Below are positions 1-6,766 of a stretch of 64,000 nt of DNA, piece after piece. Below the pieces are notes generated by a model. That model was given only the letters and a program-made list of their open reading frames with translations, was not told the origin of the DNA and searched no databases. Within the stretch, counting starts at the first letter, position 1, and every line of letters starts with the position of its first letter. Made by a program: the position numbers and the translations under genes. The DNA is taken from positions 56,164 through 120,163 of the forward strand of contig JAQVMW010000003.1 of the NCBI GenBank assembly GCA_028703445.1, given 5' to 3'. The stretch is from Candidatus Peribacteraceae bacterium (GTDB lineage Bacteria > Patescibacteriota > Gracilibacteria > Peribacterales > Peribacteraceae).

Positions 1-953
1 AGGGCGAGATAACTCAAGAGAAGCCAGGTCAGCAAGACCTCCGCGCTCAACCAGGATACGTCGCGCTCCGCGTGCGGCCGGATTAATGTGCGCAGCCAAT
101 AGAGCACATCCTTGTACGCCACGACGGGAACCAGAAGAGCGAACGTCCACACCGCCGGGGCAGCGATGAAGCCCGCCACGGCCAGGGACCAGAGGATCGC
201 CATCCATGCGCAAGCACCGGTGCCCGCGCTCACGGTGACATCGGCAAGTAGGGAGAGAGCGGGAAAACGAAAGAGCCGTAAGAGCATCTTTCCAAGTACG
301 AGAAATTCGAAGAGAAGAACTGCAACGAAGAGGAAGACGGGCAGCACGCGCGTGATGAAAGACTGCTGCATGCAACGCACGGTGATTTCATAGACTTTGG
401 CCCCATTGGTGTACGTACCGATTTGCTGCAGGCATCCGCGCTGATCGAGGCTGTCGAAATTTTTCTTAAGTTCTTGCAACACGGAAGGCGATACATCCGA
501 ATAGACCAGCGGACTTGCTTCGGCCAGCTGTCGTGCGGATACTCCCCCTGATTGTGATTGACTGAGCGTGGTGAAAAGGAGCCAAACCAAAAAGAGAAAC
601 CCGAAGAGGAGGTTGATCGGCCTTCCATGGATACGCAATGTCCGCCAATTTCCCGTCTTGAGAGAAAAAGCCCCCCAGCAGAGAAGAAAGAAAACGACAC
701 AGGAAACAATGTATCCGAGAAAATTCCCCGCTCGCCCAATCGTATGGACCACCGTGGAGAGAAGACTCTGAAGGCCACAGAGAAATGGCGTAGATATGCA
801 ATCCTGCTGATTGAGCACGCCTTTGGTCACACTATCGAGTAATGCAGCTCCGTGTACGGGAATCCCCAAGTAGACGAATGTGCTGTAGCTTCCCCAGAAC
901 ACGAGGCCGAGCAACAGCAAAACGGAGAGAATCTGGATCGTGCGCTTCTGCAT
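1..953 (-). CDS. Integral membrane protein, 3' end outside window
   Basis: The reading frame starts at ATG 953 and stays open to the left edge, so the C-terminus is missing. The visible 317 or so residues begin with MQKRTIQILSVLLLLG, a signal-anchor-like segment, followed by hydrophobic stretches near residues 80-100, 115-130, about 205-225 and 245-275. A roughly 80-residue soluble part with two cysteines (around GCLQQ and VRCMQ) lies between the second and third clusters and is probably extracytoplasmic. I do not recognise the family. The gene is divergent from sufS, with an intergenic gap of about 85 nt. Lack of any stop in this frame and typical codon use support a real gene. The function is unknown. 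Confidence 0.7.
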   Translation of the reverse strand, partial: MQKRTIQILSVLLLLGLVFWGSYSTFVYLGIPVHGAALLDSVTKGVLNQQDCISTPFLCGLQSLLSTVVHTIGRAGNFLGYIVSCVVFFLLCWGAFSLKTGNWRTLRIHGRPINLLFGFLFLVWLLFTTLSQSQSGGVSARQLAEASPLVYSDVSPSVLQELKKNFDSLDQRGCLQQIGTYTNGAKVYEITVRCMQQSFITRVLPVFLFVAVLLFEFLVLGKMLLRLFRFPALSLLADVTVSAGTGACAWMAILWSLAVAGFIAAPAVWTFALLVPVVAYKDVLYWLRTLIRPHAERDVSWLSAEVLLTWLLLSYLA

Positions 954-1019
954 ACAGAGGCCGAGCCTACCAGAAAGATGAGAGAAAGGCAGCGAAAGCT
1001 CCGAATTATTCTTTCCGGC

Positions 1020-1028
1020 TGCTATGCT
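1020..1028 (+). promoter_or_regulatory. Extended -10 promoter of sufS
   Basis: The sequence TGCTATGCT is an extended -10 box. It ends 10 nt before ATG 1039. An in-frame upstream ATG at 1024 lies inside the -10 box itself and so cannot be the start of a transcript made from this promoter. No convincing -35 is visible. Confidence 0.55.
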
Positions 1029-1038
1029 GCTCTTCTGC

Positions 1039-2262
1039 ATGGCTCTGGACTGCGCGGCGATTCGACGGCAATTCCCCTTCCTGCGGAAGCAGGAACATCT
1101 GATCTATCTGGATAGCGCCGCCTCCGTACAAAAACCCGAATGCGTCCTGCAGGCGATGGATGCATTCTCGCGACAGAAATACGCCAACGTGCATCGCGGA
1201 CTTTATCCGCTCTCAGAGGAGGCAACGGAACTCTTTGAGCAGAGCCGCGAAACCGTGCGTTCATTTCTTGGCGCGCGCCACCGCGATGAAATCATTTTCA
1301 CTAAGGGAACCACGGAATCGCTCAATCTCGTCGCGAAAAGTTGGGGGAATGCCCTGCTGAAGAAAGGGGACGCCGTGGCGCTGACCGTCCTCGAGCATCA
1401 CAGCGCAATCGTCCCATGGCTGCAATTGAAAGAGGAAAAGGGAATTGAAATCGTCTGGATCGATATCGACGATCAGGGTCATCTGAAGCGAGACGGACTC
1501 ACGCGCGTCCTCAAGAAAGGGAACGTAAGGCTCGTGAGCGTGACGGGGCTCAGCAATGTCCTCGGCATCCGGCCGCCGATCAAAGAAATCATCGCTGAAG
1601 CGCATCAGGCAGGCGCGCTCGTGTGCATCGATGCGGCGCAACTCGTCGGCCATCACCCGGTCTCCGTGCAGGAACTGAATTGCGACTTCTTCGCTTTCTC
1701 CGGCCATAAACCCTACGGACCCACCGGCATCGGAGTGCTGTACGCGAAGCGGGAATTACTCCGCAGCATGCCCCCCTTCCTCGGCGGCGGCATGATGATT
1801 CGCGAGGTGCGTCGGAATGGATTTACTCCCGCGGATGCCCCGCAGAAATTCGAAGCCGGAACGCCGCCGATCGTGGAAGCCATCGGGCTCAAGACCGCAC
1901 TGGAGTGGATCGAGGCAATCGGATGGAACGCTATCGAAGCGCATGAAGCAGCGCTGATGAACGCCGCCTATGAAACACTCGGGGGCATCCCCGGTTTACG
2001 CATCTTAGGCCTCCAAAAACCAAGTGATGCCTCGGGCTGTGTGAGCTTCGTTGTGGAAGGAGCACATCCGCATGACCTCACTGATCTGCTTGGGCAGGAA
2101 GGCTTCTGCCTGCGCGCCGGTCACCACTGCGCGCAACCGCTCCACGAGCGACTGGGTGTTTCGGCTTCGATCCGGCTCTCGGTTGCCCTCTACAATACTG
2201 AGGAGGAAATCCGCGCCCTCGGCCCCGCCATCGCACGAGCCATAAAAGTGCTCGCAACATGA
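1039..2262 (+). CDS. sufS: Cysteine desulfurase, SufS type
   Basis: This is a class V PLP-dependent aminotransferase-fold enzyme of about 407 residues. It moves sulfur from cysteine to an active-site cysteine for Fe-S cluster assembly. Visible landmarks, in order, are the FTKGTTESLN phosphate-binding segment, the HHSAIVPW histidine, VCIDAAQLVGH with the PLP-contacting Asp, the Schiff-base lysine in FSGHKPYGPTG, and the catalytic cysteine in RAGHHCAQP near the C-terminus. I place the start at 1039 because the upstream ATG at 1024 is part of the -10 box. The next gene is its SufU/IscU-like partner, 26 nt downstream, so the two form a minimal SUF unit. No sufBCD is visible in the window. Confidence 0.93.
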   Translation: MALDCAAIRRQFPFLRKQEHLIYLDSAASVQKPECVLQAMDAFSRQKYANVHRGLYPLSEEATELFEQSRETVRSFLGARHRDEIIFTKGTTESLNLVAKSWGNALLKKGDAVALTVLEHHSAIVPWLQLKEEKGIEIVWIDIDDQGHLKRDGLTRVLKKGNVRLVSVTGLSNVLGIRPPIKEIIAEAHQAGALVCIDAAQLVGHHPVSVQELNCDFFAFSGHKPYGPTGIGVLYAKRELLRSMPPFLGGGMMIREVRRNGFTPADAPQKFEAGTPPIVEAIGLKTALEWIEAIGWNAIEAHEAALMNAAYETLGGIPGLRILGLQKPSDASGCVSFVVEGAHPHDLTDLLGQEGFCLRAGHHCAQPLHERLGVSASIRLSVALYNTEEEIRALGPAIARAIKVLAT

Positions 2263-2288
2263 CCCTACGCCCTCACCCTAACCCTACA

Positions 2289-2702
2289 ATGGATCTCTAC
2301 GCCGAGAACATCCTCGAGCACCACCGGCACCCGCGACACAAATCGCCCATCGCCAATCCGACAATCGAACATGCCGAAAACAATCCCGCCTGCGGCGATG
2401 CGATCACGCTCGAGCTCAAAATCACGAAAGGGAAAATTACGGCAGCGAGCTGGAACGGCAGCGGGTGCGCGTTGAGCCAGGCGGGGATTTCGATACTGCT
2501 GGAAAAAATTGCCGGGATGAAGGCAGCAGATGCCGCCAAACTCTCCCCGAAGGACATGCGCTCCCTCCTCGGCGTCCCCCTCACCACCCGCAGACTCCAA
2601 TGCGCGTTTCTGCCGCTGATGGCGCTGCACAATGCACTCCGAAAGTGGAAAGACGAGCCGACTGAAACCTGGCCGGAGCTCCTTGATCAAGATCAGGGAT
2701 AA
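2289..2702 (+). CDS. sufU: SufU/IscU-like Fe-S scaffold or sulfur-transfer protein
   Basis: This 137-residue protein of the IscU/NifU-N family accepts sulfur from SufS. The three conserved cysteines are visible in NPACGDAI, GSGCALSQAG and RLQCAFLP, and the CGD aspartate is present. The start is placed at ATG 2289 (MDLYAENILEHH) because family members begin with this LY-E-ILEH motif. An earlier ATG at 2259 overlaps the sufS stop as ATGA and would add an unusual proline-rich leader. SufU-like insertions around the middle could not be judged without an alignment. Co-transcription with sufS is very likely. Confidence 0.88.
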   Translation: MDLYAENILEHHRHPRHKSPIANPTIEHAENNPACGDAITLELKITKGKITAASWNGSGCALSQAGISILLEKIAGMKAADAAKLSPKDMRSLLGVPLTTRRLQCAFLPLMALHNALRKWKDEPTETWPELLDQDQG

Positions 2703-2758
2703 GAAGCTTGTCCATTCGCCTATGATCCTTATAGACTCTCCGAGCGTTCATTGCCTCA

Positions 2759-2833
2759 GCCGCCGTAGCTCAGGGGTAGAGCATTTCCATGGTAAGGAAA
2801 GGGTCATCGGTTCAAATCCGATCGGCGGCTCCA
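2759..2833 (+). tRNA. tRNA-Thr (GGT anticodon)
   Basis: A full cloverleaf can be drawn. The acceptor stem GCCGCCG pairs with CGGCGGC, and the D-stem GCTC pairs with GAGC. The anticodon stem TTTCC/GGAAA carries the loop ATGGTAA, whose anticodon GGT reads ACC. The T-stem ATCGG/CCGAT carries the loop TTCAAAT. The discriminator base is T and the CCA end is encoded (2831-2833). Confidence 0.96.
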
Positions 2834-2977
2834 CAATTGAATTCGAGCTGAGTGCAAGCCCACGGGGCGCCGCACGGAGCCGAAGACATTGTGTCCTCCG
2901 AAGCCTTGGCGAAGGAAAACACAAAAACTCACAAAACAGGAATCCTCGTGGGCGGCTCCATTTTAAGCGAAACCCGC

Positions 2978-3007
2978 TTGACCTACCCTTCTGTCGACCC
3001 CTACAGT
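2978..3007 (+). promoter_or_regulatory. Candidate promoter of rpsF
   Basis: TTGACC and TACAGT are separated by 18 nt, about 50 nt before the rpsF start. The 226-nt gap between the tRNA and rpsF otherwise holds no gene. It includes a GGGCGGCTCCA copy at about 2949-2960 that resembles the tRNA-Thr 3' end. Confidence 0.4.
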
Positions 3008-3059
3008 CTCCCCGCGATTTCCGAGTACCTCTCGGTACACGGTTTTACCCACAAGTCGT

Positions 3060-3629
3060 ATGACGTCTCTCATGCCCACATCGGAAGACACAGTGATCTA
3101 CGAATTCTGCGTCCTCTACCCCGCCAATCTCTCCCAGAAGGAAGAACAGACTCTTCTGAAAGGCATCGAAGAGATTTTCACGGAGGCGGAAGGCAGGCAG
3201 ATCGCCAAGGACGCCTGGGGCAGGCGCGGCCTCGCGTACCCGATCAAGAAGCAGACAGAGGGTAATTTCCTCGTCCTCTATTACGAGATGGACCCGACGA
3301 AAATGAGAGAGGTGGATCGGCAGCTTCGGATCCTCCCCAATGTTCTCAGACACCTCATGGTCAAGCCGCCCAAGGGCTACGAACTGGTAAAGTACTCTGA
3401 GACCTTTGAGCAGTGGCAGAAAGACAAGGTGACGGACAGAGAGACGAAGCGCAAAGACGAGGAATCGAAACTGCAACGCAAGGTGGTGGAGAAGGCCAAG
3501 CGCGATGCCAAGCGGACGGAGGTGAAGAAAGCCGAGGTAAAGAAGAAGGAAATCCCCAGTACGCTCGAAGAAGCGGACTTGAGCAAGAAACTGGATGAAC
3601 TGATCTCTGACGATACCCTCGGCCTCTAA
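3060..3629 (+). CDS. rpsF: 30S ribosomal protein S6 with charged C-terminal extension
   Basis: This is ribosomal protein S6, a small-subunit protein that pairs with S18. The ferredoxin-like S6 core covers about residues 8-110 (YEFCVLYPANLSQKEEQ, RRGLAYPIKKQTEG, RILPNVLRHLMVK). The remaining 75 or so residues form a Lys/Glu-rich, probably helical extension (VVEKAKRDAKRTEVKKAE), which is longer than the usual bacterial S6 of 95-135 residues. Two starts are possible, ATG 3060 and ATG 3072, and both keep the core. The stop overlaps the rpsR start by one base. The ssb gene that normally sits between rpsF and rpsR is absent here. Confidence 0.93.
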   Translation: MTSLMPTSEDTVIYEFCVLYPANLSQKEEQTLLKGIEEIFTEAEGRQIAKDAWGRRGLAYPIKKQTEGNFLVLYYEMDPTKMREVDRQLRILPNVLRHLMVKPPKGYELVKYSETFEQWQKDKVTDRETKRKDEESKLQRKVVEKAKRDAKRTEVKKAEVKKKEIPSTLEEADLSKKLDELISDDTLGL

Positions 3630-3895
3630 TGTCTACCCCTCACCGCCCAATGGACCACCGCAAGCAGCAGCAACAGCAACAACGCTCCGACCCGCGCTTA
3701 AAGAAATGCCCCTTCTGTCTGAAGGAGACGAAGTATATCGATTACAAAGATTACCCCACGATCAAGCCCTTCATGGATTACTTCGGCAACATCATGAAGC
3801 GCTACTACTCGGGGCTGTGCTTAAAGCACCAGAAGATGCTCAAGAACGCCATCGAGCGCGCGCGGTTCATGGGAATGGTAGCATATCGAAAATAG
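3629..3895 (+). CDS. rpsR: 30S ribosomal protein S18
   Basis: This 88-residue S18 protein contacts S6 on the 30S platform. The core motif DYKDYPTIKPFMDYFGNI is followed by the basic helix LKHQKMLKNAIERARFMG. The N-terminus has a glutamine run (positions 13-18) and a CPFC pair plus a later Cys-x5-His, which suggests the zinc-capable form of S18. Translation is probably coupled to rpsF through the one-base overlap. The stop codon abuts the first short tandem array. Confidence 0.95.
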   Translation: MSTPHRPMDHRKQQQQQQRSDPRLKKCPFCLKETKYIDYKDYPTIKPFMDYFGNIMKRYYSGLCLKHQKMLKNAIERARFMGMVAYRK

Positions 3896-3923
3896 TTTTG
3901 AGTTATGGGTTTTGAGTCATGAG
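3895..3923. repeat. Left 7-bp degenerate array flanking four-helix-bundle gene
   Basis: Four consecutive heptads are GTTTTGA, GTTATGG, GTTTTGA and GTCATGA. The array starts at the rpsR stop. Its reverse complement matches the array at 4289-4321, so the two arrays bracket the gene at 3943-4311 in inverted orientation. Confidence 0.85.
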
Positions 3924-3942
3924 AAGCTGTTATGATGGCGTT

Positions 3943-4311
3943 ATGTTGGCAATGTCTTATAGGAAACTGAAAGTTTGGGAAAAGGCCATGGAGCTGGTGA
4001 AAATAGTGTATGAACTCACCAGCACATTCCCAAAAGAGGAACAATACGGCTTAGTCTCTCAAATGAGACGCTCTGCCATCTCTCTACCATCGAACATTGC
4101 AGAGGGTAGTCAACGAACTTCAAACAAAGAATTTGCAAACTTCATCCTCATTGCCAAAGGTTCGCTTGCCGAACTCGAGACACAAGTATTGACGGCACAG
4201 ATGTTAAGATACGGTTCAGAGAATCACATCGAAGATATATTGCGTCGCAGCGATGAATTGAGCAGGATGCTTCATGTCTTCCATTCGAAACTCGTAACTC
4301 ACAACTCGTAA
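3943..4311 (+). CDS. Four-helix-bundle protein (S23/IVP, Avd-like family)
   Basis: This 122-residue protein matches the family first seen in 23S rRNA intervening sequences and related to the retroelement accessory protein Avd. Hallmarks are SYRKLKVWEKAMELV, YGLVSQMRRSAISLPSNIAEG and EFANFILIAKGSLAELETQ. Its biochemical function is unknown. The start at ATG 3943 follows an extended -10 (TGTTATGAT, 3928-3936) by 6 nt, so the message is probably leaderless. The last residues (LVTHNS) and the stop are encoded by the right-hand heptad array. Insertion between rpsR and yebC suggests mobility. A divergent second copy lies at 31476-31847. Confidence 0.88.
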   Translation: MLAMSYRKLKVWEKAMELVKIVYELTSTFPKEEQYGLVSQMRRSAISLPSNIAEGSQRTSNKEFANFILIAKGSLAELETQVLTAQMLRYGSENHIEDILRRSDELSRMLHVFHSKLVTHNS

Positions 4312-4321
4312 CTCACAACTT
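4289..4321. repeat. Right 7-bp degenerate array flanking four-helix-bundle gene
   Basis: Two exact copies of a 14-nt unit (AACTCGTAACTCAC) are followed by AACTT, so the sub-period is 7 bp. The reverse complement follows the GTTNTGA/GTTAYGR pattern of the left array. The gene's stop codon lies inside it. Confidence 0.85.
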
Positions 4322-4324
4322 CTT

Positions 4325-5074
4325 ATGTCCGGTCACTCCAAATGGGCCAACATCAAGGTGCGCAAGACTGCGCAGGATGCCAAGCGCGGCAAGATCTACA
4401 CGCGCCATGCGCGCCTGGTCGAGATGGCTGCGCGCGGCGGACCGGATCCCAATATGAATCCCTCTCTGCGGACTGCCATTGATAACGCCAAAGCCGACGG
4501 CGTGCCGAATGCGAACATCGATCGCGCCATCAAGAAGGGATCAGGTGAGCTCAAGGGGGAACAGATGGCAGTCGAAATGTACGCCGCGTACGGCCCCGGC
4601 AATGTCGCCATGGTCATCGAATGCCTCACCGACAACAAGAACCGGACGCTCAGCAGCGTGCGGTCGATTTTGGAGCGGCGCGGTGGGCGGTGGACGGAAT
4701 CCGGGTCCGTACTGTGGATGTTCCAGCAGAAAGGAGTGGTGATCGGCAAAAAACCGGGCATGAAGAGTTCTGACGAGTTGGAGCTTCAACTCATTGACGC
4801 CGGAGCAGAGGATATTGAATGGTCGCCGGATACGGTGGAAGTGGTAACGCCCACCACGCAGTGGCCGAAGGTACGCGATATGCTCAAAGCTCAAGGCTGC
4901 GAAGTGCCGCTGTCCGGACTTAAATTTATTCCCTCGCAAAAAGTAGCAGTGAATGATCTCACCACCGCACAACATCTGATGAACCTCATCGAGGCGGTTG
5001 AGGAAGACGAAGACGTGTCGGAAGTGCACACCAACGCGGAGATTGCAGACGAAATTGTATCCAAACTGGAGTAA
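4325..5074 (+). CDS. yebC: YebC/PmpR family protein
   Basis: This 249-residue YebC family protein has the signature start MSGHSKWANIKVRK. Further hallmarks are DNAKADGVPNANIDRAIKKG and YGPGNVAMVIECLTDNKNRT. Family members act either as transcriptional regulators or, as shown for some, as ribosome-associated factors that relieve stalling at proline stretches. The length is normal. It follows the four-helix-bundle element by 13 nt, with no promoter visible between them. The messages may therefore be shared, or the element may have brought its own expression signals. Confidence 0.93.
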   Translation: MSGHSKWANIKVRKTAQDAKRGKIYTRHARLVEMAARGGPDPNMNPSLRTAIDNAKADGVPNANIDRAIKKGSGELKGEQMAVEMYAAYGPGNVAMVIECLTDNKNRTLSSVRSILERRGGRWTESGSVLWMFQQKGVVIGKKPGMKSSDELELQLIDAGAEDIEWSPDTVEVVTPTTQWPKVRDMLKAQGCEVPLSGLKFIPSQKVAVNDLTTAQHLMNLIEAVEEDEDVSEVHTNAEIADEIVSKLE

Positions 5075-5101
5075 TCGGGCTCCACCGGCCTGCACGGGAT
5101 C

Positions 5102-5130
5102 TTCACAGTAAGACTAATTTGCTGTAGAAT
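5102..5130 (+). promoter_or_regulatory. Promoter of the membrane glycosyltransferase-like gene
   Basis: TTCACA and TAGAAT are separated by 17 nt. The predicted leader before ATG 5173 is about 35 nt, unlike the leaderless pattern of many neighbours. Confidence 0.5.
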
Positions 5131-5172
5131 GTACCGATTGTCGGTTGTCTTCCCTCATCAATACAAACACAC

Positions 5173-6759
5173 ATGCAAACCCGGAATATCACAAACATCA
5201 ATAATGCGATTCGCGCAGGTTTGGCCGTGAGTATTCTGGCTGTTTTCGCCTACGCCACATGGGCTAGCAGCGTGAACCTTCTCTCACGCTTGTTCTATGA
5301 ACTCACGGGCCCCTACACGGCAGACAGCCCGATCTATTGGGCAGTGGGCAGAGGCATTCTCAACGGTCTCACGCCATACCGCGACCTGTTCGAGACCAAA
5401 CCTCCGGGCATTTTTCTCATCAGCAGTCTTTCACTCTGGCTCTCAGGCACAATGCAATTCGGTACATGGACGCAGACAGCACTGCTCGCGGTCATCCCCC
5501 TCTCTGTGATGGCGGCCGCATGGAAACAGATGAAAGGGCACGCAGGACTGGCACGCTGGATGATCGCAGGAGGGGCACTCCTGTTCGGTACCACACTGAC
5601 GCTCTACGTCGCCGAACGAAGCGGTGAATACCAGGTGGAATCATTTGGAGCCGCCTTTGCGATTGCGTACGCCGGCCTGCTCGCTGCATCACGCGGTACC
5701 GTATCCAGACAAAGGATGATCATAGCTTCCATTTTGATCTTGCTGAGTGTCGGCATGAAAGAACCTTTTCTGCTCTCTTGTCTCTCCATCGCCACACTGC
5801 TCTGCGAGAGTCGACGCGCATTCGTGCGGGGATTTCTCATACCATCGGTCATCGCGGCCGGGGCTGGAATGGTCACACTCCGGCTCATTGGAATGTGGGA
5901 TGGATACTTCCATATCTACATTCCAGAAATGTTTAGCCGCTACGGAAACGGCGGCGATCCACTCTGGATCCGCGGGTTTGGGTTCAACCTGCTCTTCCGC
6001 GATCTACAGGGATTCTCGCCCATGCTTGCCTACGGAATATTCGGCATTGCCATCGCGCAGGTAATCATCGGGTTCCGCATCCATAACATCACACGCGGCC
6101 TGTGGAACCTCATTACTGTTTTCTGTGTGCTCTACCTCGCTGCGTTGGCGGTCGGAACAGGGAACACGTACTACAACCATCACTTTGTTTTTGCGGTGGG
6201 AAGTTTTGTCGCCCTGTTCATCGCCTTGATCAGGGATGCCGTCAGACAATGGGGGCAGAGCGGCTTCACACGGACTATCACCATGGTGGCGCTGATGCTG
6301 CTTGTTCCGACCATACAGCACGACCCCATCGTCGATTACAAAGCGCAGGCGGCCTTCTGCTCAAATGACCGGGAGGCAGCACAATCCGTCGCCGACCAAA
6401 TCGATGGCATTCTCGACCGCTGCGGCATGAAACGGTACTTGTTCATTGGAGGCAACGGCGGACAGCCGTATGGCTTCACGCGCCACTCCCCATTGGGACC
6501 GCTGTTCTTCCAATTCGATCACCTGCTCGACGATCGGCATGAAAAATTCCGCGAGGAATTCATGCAATCCCTCCATCAGGCACGACTGATTGTGCTCAAT
6601 AATTTCGATCTCAATGTCCTCACGGAGGATACGAGAACATATCTCAAAGAGGAGTTCACGGAACGGCCGTGGCTCTGCGCCAACCCTGTCGCCTCTAACG
6701 AACCATATACATTCTATTACCGGAAACCCTGGAGAGTATGGAACCTGTTGCCTGAGTAA
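5173..6759 (+). CDS. Multi-pass membrane protein, GT-C glycosyltransferase-like
   Basis: This 528-residue protein has about 10-11 hydrophobic segments spread over residues 15-390 and a soluble C-terminal part (about 395-528). The first loop contains TADSPIYWAVGRGILNG and FETKPPGIF. The acidic pair followed by KPP is the arrangement seen in the ArnT/PMT (GT-C) superfamily, whose members use polyprenyl-phosphate sugars. A GT-C role is therefore likely, but donor and acceptor are unknown. It has its own promoter and is convergent with the penicillin-binding protein gene, with a 7-nt gap. It could also be a sugar-transfer protein without GT activity. Confidence 0.75.
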   Translation: MQTRNITNINNAIRAGLAVSILAVFAYATWASSVNLLSRLFYELTGPYTADSPIYWAVGRGILNGLTPYRDLFETKPPGIFLISSLSLWLSGTMQFGTWTQTALLAVIPLSVMAAAWKQMKGHAGLARWMIAGGALLFGTTLTLYVAERSGEYQVESFGAAFAIAYAGLLAASRGTVSRQRMIIASILILLSVGMKEPFLLSCLSIATLLCESRRAFVRGFLIPSVIAAGAGMVTLRLIGMWDGYFHIYIPEMFSRYGNGGDPLWIRGFGFNLLFRDLQGFSPMLAYGIFGIAIAQVIIGFRIHNITRGLWNLITVFCVLYLAALAVGTGNTYYNHHFVFAVGSFVALFIALIRDAVRQWGQSGFTRTITMVALMLLVPTIQHDPIVDYKAQAAFCSNDREAAQSVADQIDGILDRCGMKRYLFIGGNGGQPYGFTRHSPLGPLFFQFDHLLDDRHEKFREEFMQSLHQARLIVLNNFDLNVLTEDTRTYLKEEFTERPWLCANPVASNEPYTFYYRKPWRVWNLLPE

Positions 6760-6766
6760 CCTGCCG

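Noticed and set aside
3943..4311. Part of a 23S rRNA intervening sequence
   Set aside because: The protein is of that family, but there is no rRNA gene around it.
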